From NCBI GenBank assembly GCA_000733355.1, contig JNVV01000015.1, positions 9,222 to 73,221 on the forward strand: a stretch of 64,000 bases of DNA, in the 5' to 3' direction. The stretch's first letter is position 1. Each line of letters starts with the position of its first letter. The translations under genes were made by a program, and so were the position numbers. The stretch is from Falciphora oryzae (Eukaryota; Ascomycota; Sordariomycetes; Magnaporthales; Magnaporthaceae). The notes beneath the pieces are model-generated. The model saw only the letters and a list, made by a program, of their open reading frames with translations. It was not told the DNA's origin and made no database searches. Below are positions 1 through 11,800 of this stretch, piece after piece.

Positions 1-531
1 GCACGCCACAATCGGCCGGTTCTCGGTCGTAAAGCCGTAACTGGTGTTGATCTGCAAAACCTACCACCTAGCTCCACACATCGGAGATATCGGACGCCCG
101 GTCGTACTTGGATTTTGAGCCCCGTCGCCGTGGTTCAACGCGGAAGAAGGTGTCAAGCGCAAGCTATGTCTCGGTAAGCCTAACAATCCCCCCGCCTGGC
201 ACATGGGGCCCAGGCCCGGCCCAGGCTCCAAGCCCATTGGATTCGTTGTGTGTGCGTGTGCATCTCGGTACGGTTTCCACCAAAATCTGGCTCAAAGCCC
301 TCGCGCGTTGAATACGGAGACTGATATATATAGCACCGGTATCCGCTTGCTCCGCACCTGTACTACCTTTGATGGCGCACGTCGCGGCTCGCCACTGTAT
401 CATGGTCCAGCCTATCATCACAGACTATTTTCTGCGCAGTTGTGCGCGGCTTCGACTCCTCGGTTCCCTCGCTCGAACAGCTAACGGCAACAGTGAAAGT
501 TCTTTTCGGCAACTGACTGCAAGATCCACCC
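1..531. other. Upstream region without a recognised gene
   Basis: About 530 bases ahead of the CorA-like gene. Short open frames exist on both strands but none shows a known domain or a convincing exon pattern. The last 100-200 bases probably hold the promoter and leader of the downstream gene. No clear TATA box was identified. Confidence 0.4.
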
Positions 532-3500
532 ATGGCCTACCCAGACCCAGATGTTCGCTGCCCAAGCGACGAGCCACACCGTCCAGAGACTATCAAGGAT
601 CATGTCGTCCACTATACCAGCTGCTTGAAGCACGCGGACAGGCTACGCTTCTGGGACGAGGATCATGAGGTCTGGAAGCATGAGCGCAAAGTACAGGCCA
701 GAAAGTTGAAGAACGCCGAGGAGGCACGGGTGAAGGCCGCAAAGAGGAAGGCGGAGGCCGACAAAAGGAAAGCGGAAGCCGAAAGGGATGCCGTCGAAAA
801 GACAGACAAAAAGTCAGCGATATGTCAGCAATCATTTCCTGCCTTTTCCCTGCTCCTACCACCTTTCCCTCATTTAAATATTTCTTCTGTTACCAAGCAC
901 TTATTCGATTGACATATAGTCTAGCCTCCGAAACATCTCCTGACTGCACAACATCCCATTCTTTCTCTCCAAACGCTTCGACTAGCGCAAAGCTAACTTG
1001 GCAACGCTACAGGAGATGTCAAGATGTGATTGACAACGCGATTAAGCCCATCGACCAAACCAAGAGTGATTTGAACAACGCCGAAGCTAGCGAGGAGAAA
1101 CAGGCGTCGATTGAAGAGGACGCCGAGGCCAAAGTGCGAGCCAAGATAGGGGCTACTGCATACGAGGTCAGGACCTTGTACAGACGGTCCAAAATCATTC
1201 GCGACGCAATCAAGAAGGAAAAGAGCTCCAAGGAGGCAGGCCAGGAAGTGCAAAATGGCTCAGGGATAAAGGCCAAAGATATGGCGAGCAAGGCTTCAGA
1301 GAACCCAGTTGAGTGTGTTGAAACGAGCCTTGGGCAATGGCGCGAAAGCCAACCCGCGCGAAACAACGGCACCCCGACCAAAAGTCTGGCAGCCTTGGCC
1401 GCCGAAGAAGCCAAAACCGAGCTCGTGAAGATCCTTGAGGTGGCCAAGGAGCACGGAATCCACAACACCAGGGACGATGACGATGAGATCGATGACGATT
1501 GGATCGACTATGATGTCGACAAAGAGTTAGTGACGCTTCGGCAATTTCTTTCCCTTTTGTTTTGTCCCGGGGGCCGGCGGCCATCGTTCAGGCTTCTTAT
1601 ATGGCCCGGAATTCCCCTTTACTCACTCTGCATCTTTGTTATTCCTCCTGATACGGCTTATAGGGCAAGGCTGATCCCAATACGTTACAGCGTCAACGCT
1701 CACTTCATTCAGTTTAAGAGAAGCTCGCACACCAAGACCGAGTCCGTGTTTTGCGCCGACTACGTCAAACCCGACCACAAAGCTGTCGAGGCAGACCCTA
1801 CAGCCAAGAAGGCATACGAAGACGGAATCAAGAAGCTCAAGGAATGTAATGTGTTGGGCAAATTCCCCAACCAGAAGCTGTCGGTGAAAGAACTCCTGGA
1901 TCACGACCATGGCCAAGACGGGGATGCCGACTGTATCCTCAACTGCGAGCCCTCGGACAGAATCAGGTACATACACATTCCGTCAAACAACATGAGCTAT
2001 GTCGAAAAAATCATACCCAAATACTACGGGGAAACAACACGGGGAGAATCCGAGCTGGAAGAAAACGGAGCTGGAGAAGCAGGGCCGAAGCTGGGCGCCG
2101 GCCCATTCTTGGATCCCCTCGAGCAGCCAAGATCATATATGCTACTTCGGCCACAGTTCTGGCGGGGGCAGCAGCACGGCAGCAACGCGGGCTCGACGGG
2201 CCTGCCCATTCACGCCCGTCATCTGCGGCCCATGATGCAGCCCATCTCCTCGGACCCTCCATCATCTTTCCCGCGCAAGGTAGACAGCCTTGCCCTCTTC
2301 ATGCCGTTCCTTCACTGGGAATACGACAGACGGAGGTTCAAGATTGCTGCCGTCATTGACGAAGAGTCGAACAAGCGCCGGAAGGAACACATAAACAATG
2401 AGATCCGGGTCAGGAAGCGGCGCGAGAAGAAATGGAAGAAACAATCAAACGCACCGCAAAGCCAACCCGAGCAAGCTGGCGAGACAGAGTCTAGACCGCC
2501 TCTCTGTGAGGGCAACATAACGTCGATCCCCGACGCCACCCAAATCTTAATCCAAGAACCGGGGTTCAGGCGACACAAACGATGGCCGGTCGAGACGACA
2601 GCAGGTGGGCGAACGCGCGTCGAAAGCAAGCTCGGGCAGTACCTGCTCGATGTTTCCAGGTTATCCGAAGCGATTAACCTTCATCGGGATCGCATGATGA
2701 TCCAAAAGTATCTCTTCAGCGAGGCGCCGCTGCATCCACGCCGGACCTTGGACCAGTCGCACTACCGGACCTTGAGGACGACCAAGGAAGTCGACCGCGA
2801 TCAGGTGGTGTACAGAGGCACCAACATGGACATCAGGTTCGCCCACCGCTTGGTCAAAGACGACGGCACTAAACTAGCAAAACTAGAGGCGGCCCAACCA
2901 AAGGCGGGCCATCGGTCCGACGAGAGCGTGCAGACACTAAGTGCCCGACTAAAAGGACTGGTAACGAAGCCTGGGGGGCAGACTGGGGGTATCTTGCCGA
3001 GTTTCGAAAAACCGGAGCCAAAGGTTGTCGAAGACAAGTGGAAGCTAGAAGGGAAGATCGGGGTTCACAAAGAAAACTGTCAACAGTGCCACTCAGATGT
3101 CCGGCGGGTCTCGCGCGTCGTCATGGTCGACCAGCTTTGGATGTGGATTCTGGACAAGCACACCATCATCACCTGCTTCCCACGTCGGTACGGCTGGAAC
3201 AAACAAGACTCATCCGGCGTATTCAAGGCGATCCGGAAGCGGCTGGAAGGCGGTACCATCGAGATCAGGTCCGTCTTCGACCTGGCCCTCATCATCCTCA
3301 GGGAGTGCACCAACACCCTGTTGGACAGATCCCAAGCACAGGTGAGCACGGCCTCCATATCCGTCCCCTTGGCAGCCTGGTGAATCTTGCATAATTGCTA
3401 CCTGAACTCCCCCCTCCCTATTCTCTTCCCTACTTCATACTCTTTTCCACATTCCTTACCTCGCTGACACGGCAAAAATATCAGGATCATCGGCCACAAG

Positions 3501-4975
3501 TGATGGATATCTTCGCGGAAGCCATCGGCGTCATTGTAAGTCAGATTCTTGCCCCAGTGCTTTTTAGAATTCACGCTCATCTTAAAATCCCAACTAGGAC
3601 CACAAGCTGTCTATCCAATTCGAGCGACTCTGGGACTGGACCGAGAGGGCGGCCAAGGTATACGGAGCTAAGTACATCGACGTCTCGGCCACCGAGTTTT
3701 ACGGGACCCTGCTCGATATCAACCCGGAAGGGAAGCTGCAGAAAGAGATCAGGGACATCATCGACGAACTGGGCATTATGATTGACATCAAGGAAAAGCA
3801 GAAGCAACTCATCCACCGGTTCATTGAGGCTGGCAAGCGGTTTCTGGAAGACACCTACGAACACGAGCGTTCGCACTCACAGCCTGTCGGAAACGACACA
3901 GGCCCTTCCGCCGAAAAAGATCATGTCGACCGCAGGGATCTGGAAGCATTCCGCTTCCTCGCGTCGGAGCTGGAGTCCGAGATCGACAACAGGATAAAGG
4001 ATCTCGAGGGACTTAAGCAGAGTGCCAAGGGCACCGCCCAAGACGTAAGCCACCCATGGCGATTCACCACTTCTTTGCAAACTTTGCTTTGGGCAGAAAA
4101 GAAATAACATGTGCCTTGAAACACGAGCAGGTTACCGATCTCTTAATCCTCAAACAGCAGCAGGCCGGAGTGGTCCAGGCGTGGCAGGCTGTAAAGCAGG
4201 GAGAGGAAACGGTCAAACAAAGCCGATCCATTATGGTGTTCACAGTTCTTACAATCTGTGAGTGGTTCTTGGCGCTTCCCCCCTTTCTCTTTCTCGGGCC
4301 AGCCAAAATTTCGACTTTTCCGAGAAGGTCCTTGGCCTTTCACCGTTCCTGAAGTATTCTCTGCCTTTGCTTTTGGCGCCCTTTCAATAAAAGAAAGCTG
4401 ACTCCAGTACGTCACAGTCTTCCTGCCCCTCTCGTTCATGTCGAGCGTCTTCGGAATGAACAACAAGACCCTCACCGGGGAAGAGAGCCCGATGACTCTT
4501 GAAAGCCAGATGACAATCATGTGTAAGTTCACTTGAGTTATACCTAAAGCTGCGTGGCTTTCGGAGCGGAGCTGACATCGTTATGCATGCTATTTTAGTT
4601 CCCGCATCCGCTTTGATAATTTCCCTCGCCATCTTGATTGCCTTCAGCAGGTTCTTCCGCACTTTCTTCTGGGCCCTGTATCAAATGGCCTGCATCCGGA
4701 TTATGGCTGCCACGCACCTCTACCATTTCCGCTTGAGACATCTCGGGCGGGTGTCGAGCGATCGGCTGACGGAATGGACTGAGGAGAAAATTTTGAGTAT
4801 CAAAAAGAGGGTCGAAAAGAAAGTTCACAAGGAGAAAGTCGAAATGGAGCAGAAGGAGAGGAAGGAGCGAGCCGAGAAGGAAAGGGAACCCAACGGATCG
4901 GATCTGGAACCCGGGTCAACACCAAACGCAACCCCTATGGCCCGGCAGACGCCGCAGGTGGGAAGGAGTTCCTGA
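532..4975 (+). CDS. CorA-like Mg2+ transporter family protein (fungal, large N-terminal extension)
   Basis: Proposed exons are 532-812, 1013-1525, 1691-3341, 3485-3535, 3598-4044, 4131-4257, 4418-4522 and 4599-4975. They join in frame to 1183 codons. The start is in a good context (ccacccATGGCC). The N-terminus (residues 1-200) is charged and lysine/alanine-rich, probably coiled coil. The middle carries segments typical of the fungal CorA-like family: RIRYIHIPSNNM, then FWRGQQHG, HPRRTLDQ, and DQLWMWILDKHTIITCFPRR. The C-terminus has two membrane segments (about 1013-1034 and 1060-1085). The first is followed by the GMN signature at 1036-1038, here FGMN rather than the YGMN of bacterial CorA. 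By family knowledge this is a pentameric membrane protein for divalent cations, but the fungal ankyrin/CorA-like proteins are not functionally proven transporters. I see no ankyrin repeats. The intron ending at 1690 is the least certain; the last four are well supported by phase. Confidence 0.85.
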
Positions 4976-5529
4976 AAGAAGAGTCGGAACGGAAAGGCTA
5001 CCCAAAAGGCTGTATCAGCGCCTGCAGCCGGGCTTCAAGGTGGTGTTGAGGCGGGTGGACAACAGAACGGTGTCTCGGCGCCTGCAGTCAGAGGCGGACA
5101 GCTTGTGGGCAGAGGTGTCACCAACGGGGTTGTCTCTTAACTGTTCTTCAGCTAGGCATGTAGATGATTTTGCACGACGTAGTTTGCATAGAAGAGTGCA
5201 TGCAGCAGGCTTATTGTGATTGATTTATATCTCCGAAGAACAAAAGAGAGTGCTTTAAAGGGTAGGAGGACCCTCTGCCTTTATATATACAGGTGCGTGG
5301 TAGTAGAATAAGGGCTTCCCTTCGGGGTCATCGGAGGCGCTGGAACGCTGCCGAGCATCCGGGATCCTTGCCGAGCCTCCGTAAAGGTATCAGGACAGTT
5401 GTCCGCTAGATGGACTTACGCAGACTAGAATAGCGCGCCGTGACGCCCCACGTGCGGCTGCATGCACGGAGAACCGGCCTCGCCGGCGCTCCGCGCCGCC
5501 CGGCGTTAATAGACACTATTTAAAAGTAC
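4976..5529. other. Intergenic DNA, possible LTR relic
   Basis: No gene seen. Around 5220-5290 the sequence has an LTR-like look: a purine-rich stretch and an evident TATA motif (tttatatatacagg near 5281). I found no matching second copy in the window, so a solo LTR remnant is only a suggestion. The segment ends at the TA target of the MITE at 5532. Confidence 0.25.
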
Positions 5530-5531
5530 TA

Positions 5532-5959
5532 ACGTGGTTCACAAGCGAGTGCCACACACAAGCGAGTGCCACACTTCAAAATCCCATACTAAACGCCGTT
5601 TTTTTCGATTAAATAACTCGCTCAATTTAAAGCTAAATTCTACCAAAATTAAAACAATGATATTTAACTTTATAATGATTATAATTTGAACTTTCCGCCT
5701 TGCTATTATTACTTATTTTAGGTTAGTTCGAAACACTGTGTAATATACTCTGTACAGTTGCAAATTAACCCCAAAGGATTAATAATATAAATGCGGAAAG
5801 TTCAAATTATAATCATTATAAAGTTAAATATCATTGTTTTAATTTTGGTAGAATTTAGCTTTAAATTGAGCGAGTTATTTAATCGAAAAAAACGGCGTTT
5901 AGTATGGGATTTTGAAGTGTGGCACTCGCTTGTGTGTGGCACTCGCTTGTGAACCACGT
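5532..5959. mobile_element. Palindromic foldback MITE, copy 1 (TA target duplication)
   Basis: A 428 bp element flanked by TA (5530-5531 and 5960-5961). The outer 167 bases (5532-5698) and the inverted copy at 5793-5959 match base for base in my reading. The inverted match continues imperfectly into the centre, so almost the whole element can fold into one hairpin. Each end carries two direct copies of CACTCGCTTGTG or its complement. No coding capacity is visible. The TA duplication fits mobilisation by a Tc1/mariner-type transposase, which is inference. Related copies are at 7560, 51009, 63054 and 63899. Confidence 0.9.
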
Positions 5960-5961
5960 TA

Positions 5962-6927
5962 CTATGTTTAGTTGTGGTATACGAGGCAGAATGGTGGGGG
6001 TAGATTTTTACTTTTCCATGTCTGAAACGCCAAAAGAGAACGGCTTTTCCGCCGATTAACCCGGAGCGTGGGTGAGTGAGTGAGTGAGTATATTTAACGT
6101 CGGTAAGCCAGGATCTACCTTTCCCTGCCTCCCTAGGGGCATACGACGTGCTAGCGCTACCTAAGCTTATCTACACCAGGCTATATGTTACAATCAGGGG
6201 GTTCTGCTCCTGAGGTAGGGCACCTGAGGAGAGGCTTTCTGAACAGTACACTTGACGACGATCTCAAAGGGGAATCTGGGTCTTAGATGCAGTGATCGTG
6301 ATTGCTTGCCCTGAGGGTTACTCAGGAGCTAACTTAGGTTAACTGATACCGGGCATCTGTCAAAGCTATCTACAACGAGGGGTTTCCTCCGTTACTTATA
6401 ATCCTTGCCGTAATCCCTGTCCTTGCCCTGCTATGCGTGCTATATCTGCTATGTCTGCTGCCGGACACAAACATATCGGCCGATGCTAGGTCAGCTATAT
6501 CTGCTACCAGACATATCAGACATATCACCCCCTGGTCACGTGGTGGCACGTGCCGCCACTCGCAGCTGCGGGGTCGCGACGTCCTCCTAGCAGTCTTCCT
6601 GCGAGGGCCCCCGGGCCGGCGTACGTGTTTTCCCAGCGACGAGGGCGGTGCGCGCTTGGAAAATGATGCTGCATGAAGCTATGCAGTTTACCAGCCCTGC
6701 CATGACGCCTTCTCCCCGGGAAGGACTTGCGAGTCTGGCTAGATAGGGGCAGTAAAGACTCCACGTACGCTGTCGGAGCAACAGCACCATAAATCGACAG
6801 TGTTACTTCTGCGTGGGGTGTGCCGTGGAATTACCAATGGCTCAAACATCAAAACTCTCTTTGGTATCAGGACCGCCCATTTCCTCTTCCAGTCAACCAG
6901 CTACAACCAACCTGTTCAATCTCAATC
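5962..6927. other. Intergenic DNA without a recognised gene; (GAGT)n microsatellite
   Basis: No coding signal recognised. A short GAGT repeat lies near 6072-6088. The rest is moderately GC-rich with scattered short open frames that resemble nothing I know. It may contain further old transposon debris, but no repeat ends are visible. Confidence 0.3.
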
Positions 6928-7545
6928 TCAACTGGCATTGCCCGCAGCCGGTGGGAGAGCTCCATCCCCCTCCAGCTCCTGAGGCTGCAGGAAGCTTTGA
7001 TGGTGCATCCCGGACGATGGGGTCGAAAGCTGCTGCCCTGTAGTGCCCTTGCGCGCGACGGACCCGCCGTCCTCGGTGGAGTCCGGGGACGGCGACCAAA
7101 CAGGAGGCTGCACCGAAGCCTGCTTCGGCTCCGGCGTCGGGTGATAGGCGTCCAACTCCTGCTGGCTTTCCCGGTTGTTGCTGGTCTTGTCATTGGCGCC
7201 CGTGTTGACGGGGCCGGCGTCGGCCTCGGTCGGGGCCTGGGGCTGCTGCAGCTCGGACGGCAAATGCGCCCCGCCCTCTTGCTCGCGCCGCTGCTATCTT
7301 GGCTTGTAGTAGCACAAGTAGAGGATGGAGACCGCGATCAGGGCGAGGCCCACAAGGCCTCCGATGGTGGCTCCCACAATGATGGCGACGGGAGGCCCTG
7401 GATCCGGGCTCGGGCTCGGGCTTGACCCCTCGTCCATATTTAGGGGATTATCTATGGCGTCTGCAAACAGAGCCCTGATGTCTTGACTACAGTAATGTGA
7501 CAAAAGTCTGTTCCAACACCACAGTGCGCCCGCAAAGCCACGCAT
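6928..7545 (-). pseudogene. Broken single-pass membrane protein gene
   Basis: On the minus strand an open stretch from 7545 contains a serine/proline-rich linker followed by one clear membrane helix (AIIVGATIGGLVGLALIAVS) and YYKPR. An in-frame TAG lies at 7294-7296. The same frame then stays open to 6928 with a hydrophilic tail rich in Gln, Pro, Ser and Thr. The TAG could come from TGG or CAG by one transition. This layout (extracellular domain, one helix, low-complexity cytoplasmic tail) is common in fungal surface or sensor-like proteins. The N-terminal part is missing: within 15 bases upstream the sequence runs into the MITE at 7560, with AT-rich DNA beyond. It is most likely a truncated, nonsense-mutated remnant. 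An intron spanning the TAG cannot be fully excluded. Confidence 0.55.
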
Positions 7546-7559
7546 TTTAAAATATAATA

Positions 7560-7989
7560 ACGTGGTTTATAAGCGAGTGGACCACATAAGCGAGTGGGCC
7601 AGTTCGAAATCCCATATTAAACGCCGTTTTCTTTCGATTAAATAACTCGCTCAATTTGAGGCTAAATTCCACCAAAATTGAAACAGTTATATTTAACTTT
7701 ATAATAATTATAATTTGAATTTTCCGCATTTTTATTATTACTCCTTTTAGGTTAGTTTGCAACACTGTGTAATATACTGTATACATTTTCCAAATTAACC
7801 TAAAGGAGTAATAATAAAAATGCGGAAAATTCAAATTATAATTATTATAAAGTTAAATATAACTGTTTCAATTTTGGTGGAATTTAGCCTCAAATTGAGC
7901 GAGTTATTTAATCGAAAGAAAACGGCGTTTAATATGGGATTTCGAACTGGCCCACTCGCTTATGTGGTCCACTCGCTTATGAACCACGT
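7560..7989. mobile_element. Palindromic foldback MITE, copy 2
   Basis: A 430 bp element flanked by TA (7558-7559 and 7990-7991). It has the same architecture and related sequence as copy 1: ACGTGG ends, paired CACTCGCTT motifs at each end, and long inverted arms meeting near 7770. It differs from copy 1 at many positions, yet its two arms still match each other closely. It lies directly upstream of the truncated membrane-protein pseudogene. Confidence 0.88.
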
Positions 7990-8222
7990 TAAATAAATAC
8001 AAATAAAATCGGAAAAATAAAAAGAAAAATTCTATAACTCTTTCACCTATATGTATAATATAAAATATAATTTATTTATTATTTCGAGGTGTATATACGG
8101 CGCAAAATAAATTGGAAAAACAAAAAATTGAAATACACAGTGCGAATACAATTTCTCCTGCGAAATGTACAGTGCGGGAAGGGAAAATATGCGTTTGTGT
8201 TGGATTGCACTAGCCTGGGCAG

Positions 8223-8763
8223 TGTAACACCCCGATCCGCAGCCACGATCAGCAGCCCTAAGGACCGCCACCGGTAGCCTCAAGGGGGGACTCCGGTAGT
8301 GGCCAAAGGGGCGTACGCCACAGTGGCATGTTGTTCCAGACCAGGAGGTTAGTGGCATATTGTTCCAAACCAGGAGGTCAGTGGCATGTTATTCCAAACC
8401 AGGAGGTCAGTGGCATATTGTTCCAAACCAAAGGATTAGTAGCATGTTGTTCCAAACCAAAGGGTTAATAGCATATTGTTCCAGACCATGACGCACCAAA
8501 GCACAGCCAGCCCGGACGGGCATCATGGAGGAGGAAACTCTGCCGACGGCAGCCAAGGGGTGGCTAGGAGGCCGTGCATAAAAAGGGCCTGCAGGACCCC
8601 CTATAAAGGGAGTTCGAAGGCCAAGCAATCGTTTCTTATTTCTTGTCATCATTAGCTTATCAAGCTTCGCACAAACCAGATTGTTAAGTTGCTAAGCCTT
8701 TGAGATCCCCCTTTTCCCTTCAAACGTAACCTCCCTTCCCTAAGGAGGCCGCCGTTTATTACA
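8223..8763 (+). repeat. 5' LTR of the gypsy element
   Basis: 541 bp, TGTAACACCCCG to ATTACA. It contains six imperfect tandem units of about 29 bp between roughly 8317 and 8490, each built on GTGGCATGTTGTTCCAAACC. The 3' LTR has about five units, which accounts for the 29 bp length difference. Confidence 0.9.
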
Positions 8764-8810
8764 ACTCGATTGCTTCCTCTGCTCAGACCTTTAGCATTTA
8801 TCAAGCACTA

Positions 8811-11800
8811 TGTCCGACTTTGGCGATTTCATCGAGGTTAACGACGCCGGACGGGACGAGGATCCAAAAACAAGGTCATCCACCCTGCCCCCAGGACGCG
8901 AACAACCTACCCCCAACAACCCCAAAAGTTACCCCGAGTTCAGCATCCACAATGTTACTTCCTACACCCGTTCCTAGCTCGCCTACTACGTTTCACGTAA
9001 TTGCGTTCCCACTAAAATCCTGTCACAATTCCAAAAAGCCCTAATCGAACGGAAGGCAGTGCGCGAGGCCCTTAGCCTCCCAGACGATTCGAACGATCCG
9101 GATCACCCTTAGCCCCAGCCTTAGCCTCGTTTTCGAGCTTCGACCCCTTGGCAGCATAGCTAAGAAATCAACCGCCCGTTAGAAAGACCTGCTAACCAGT
9201 TAGCACCCCGGGTACCATCATACCACTCCCTAGTTAGGGACGACGACGAGGAAGACGATACCTTTCTTTCGTACGAAAAGGACAGAGGCAGTTACAAAAT
9301 CCTATAGAAAATGCCCGAATTGAAGCTTCCAAACTTAATATAAGACTTCGACTATTAGGAAAGCAAGCTCGACCTTACTTTCGAAGCCAACCTTAACGGC
9401 TTTATTACGGCCAGATTACGTATCGTAGCCGCTATCGGAACTTTTAACAGCGACCTTAATTCCGCTTATAACGGTTCGCGCAAGGCCAACCCCATTTTGG
9501 GCCTGCATTGGCGCAAATTCATGCGATGGCTCCGTAATACCACATTGCGAGGAGATTCTTTACTCCTTCGGGCCACTAACGATTTGCAACAACTTATGCA
9601 AAAGAACAACGAGGACCCTGGTGTTTTCGCAGCACGGTACCGACGCGTATGCGGCAAAGCAGGACAAACAACAAACATTAACGGCTACGTGGTCCGTTTG
9701 GTCCCCGTTTTAAAAGTCCAAATCACCCGTGGAATGTACTATAAAGCAGAGACCTTGGAGGACCTTGTCGCCACAGCCCAAATCCTTTGGGATACCCTAG
9801 GTACGGGTGCCCGCGCCCCGTATAACGAAAAAAAGAATCCCTAAAAATCCTCCAATTAAAAGGACTAAAAGGAATCGAATAAGGATAAAGACGGGAAGCA
9901 TAAACCCCGAAACAGGCAGGAAGGGCGCGACTAACGTCCCAATAGGGGCAACGGACGCACGATACTTTCACCTACCGAACGCTAACGACGTTAGGATAAA
10001 AACGTATGCATAAAATGTGGCAAGCCTAACCATATAGCGAAAGATTGCAAAAGCTCCTTTTCCGTTACCAAGCCCCCAACTAAGGATAGCGAGCCCCTTC
10101 CGGACGGAAAAGCTAAGGTTAATTCCTTGAAGCGCAAAAAGGGGGAGGAGGACGGAAAGGAGCCAAGCGATAAGCGCTAGAAAAACTAAAGGGGAACCCG
10201 GTTATCCCCGCACCGGTGTTCCGTGACGACCAGCTTCGCACAGCCCTTGCGCTCGTTACTAAAGGGACCGTTAGCGCTCCTAACGGCGGTCCAAAAGTTA
10301 GGGTCGAAATCGGCTTAAATACGTTCGCCAAAATGAATATAGTTTCTATTACCTTTTGCAAATCTTTGGGATATTAGCTTTGTAACCGTCCCAAACACAA
10401 CCACCAATTTCTTACTTTAGCCGCTGCAAGTGACTAAGGTGTAAGGACTTACGGTATTTATTACTTACGCCTAAGCCTTTGTGACTAGTACGGCACCCCG
10501 GTAGAAGTTATCCGGCCGTTTTTTGCTATCGATCGGAACCTGGCAAACGCCCCCATCCTCGTGGGCATGCCATTAATGTAGGAACTGGCTATGGACTTTT
10601 ACCCGGCCGAAAGAATTTAGCGTTTTAACTAACGCCCGCGCATTTATCAACTATCCGCACACTAATTCCGAAAAAAATTCCAAGCAAAGGATCGTATATT
10701 TGTTTGTTTTATTCGCTTTAACCCTTTTATCGTTCCTAAAGAGGACGATTCGTTCGAGGACCTTCCGGACGAACCGCCGGATTTAGGGAACGTCCCTATG
10801 AGCTTCCGAAAGAGCCATTCCGACGTGTTCGACGTCCGTAAGGGAAAAATGCTTCCGAAGCATGGCTACGGTGACCACGCTATCGATTTGATCCCGGGCA
10901 AAGAGCCCCCGTAGAAGCAGATTTATTACTTGTCTCCCGCCGAGTCCGAAGCGCTCCGGGAGTACTTCGCTAATGCTTTCGCACAAAGCATTATCCGCGA
11001 ATCGCAATTACCCGCAAGAGCACCTGTTATTTTTGTCCTTAAAAAAGATGGCACGTTGCGTTTGTGCGTCGATTACCGAGGGCTAAACGATATTACCATT
11101 AAGAACAGAGCACCCTTTCCATTTATTAGGGAAATGCTCGACCGGTTGAACGGTGCCAAATGCTTTTCCAAAATCGACCTCGTTAACGCCTATTATCGAT
11201 TTCGCATTAAAAAGGGCAACGAGTGGAAAACCGCGTTCCGCACCAAGTACGGGCATTACGAGTACCTCGTGCTACCTTTCGGGCTTACTAACGCCCCAGT
11301 ATCGTTCCAAAGCTATATCAACCGGGCCTTACGAGGCCTAGTGGACGATTTCGTTATCGTTTATTTGAACGATATCCTTATTTATTCCAATAGCGAGAAG
11401 GAATACTAGCACTACTTAGAGTTGGTTTTGGATCGATTTTGCGCTTTTAAGCTTTACGCTAACCCGAAAAAGTGCACCTTTTTTTAGTAGGAACTTAAGT
11501 TTTTAGGTTTTATCGTTAATACCGAAGGGCTTAAAATGGACCTTACGCGGGTTTAGGTCGTTCGCGAATGGATTAACCACCTATTTCGCACGTATAGAGA
11601 TATTTAAGTTTTTATTGGATTTTGCAACTTTTACCGACGATTTATCCACGGCTTTTCCCGTATGGCGAAGCCTTTATACGACCTTTTGTAAGGGATAAAA
11701 AACGGACGCAAGCTAGGCCAAATAGGCCATTATTGGCAGGAACTATAGCAGCAAGCGTTCGAGGATTTAATTAACGCCTTTACAACCGCGCCAGTGCTAC

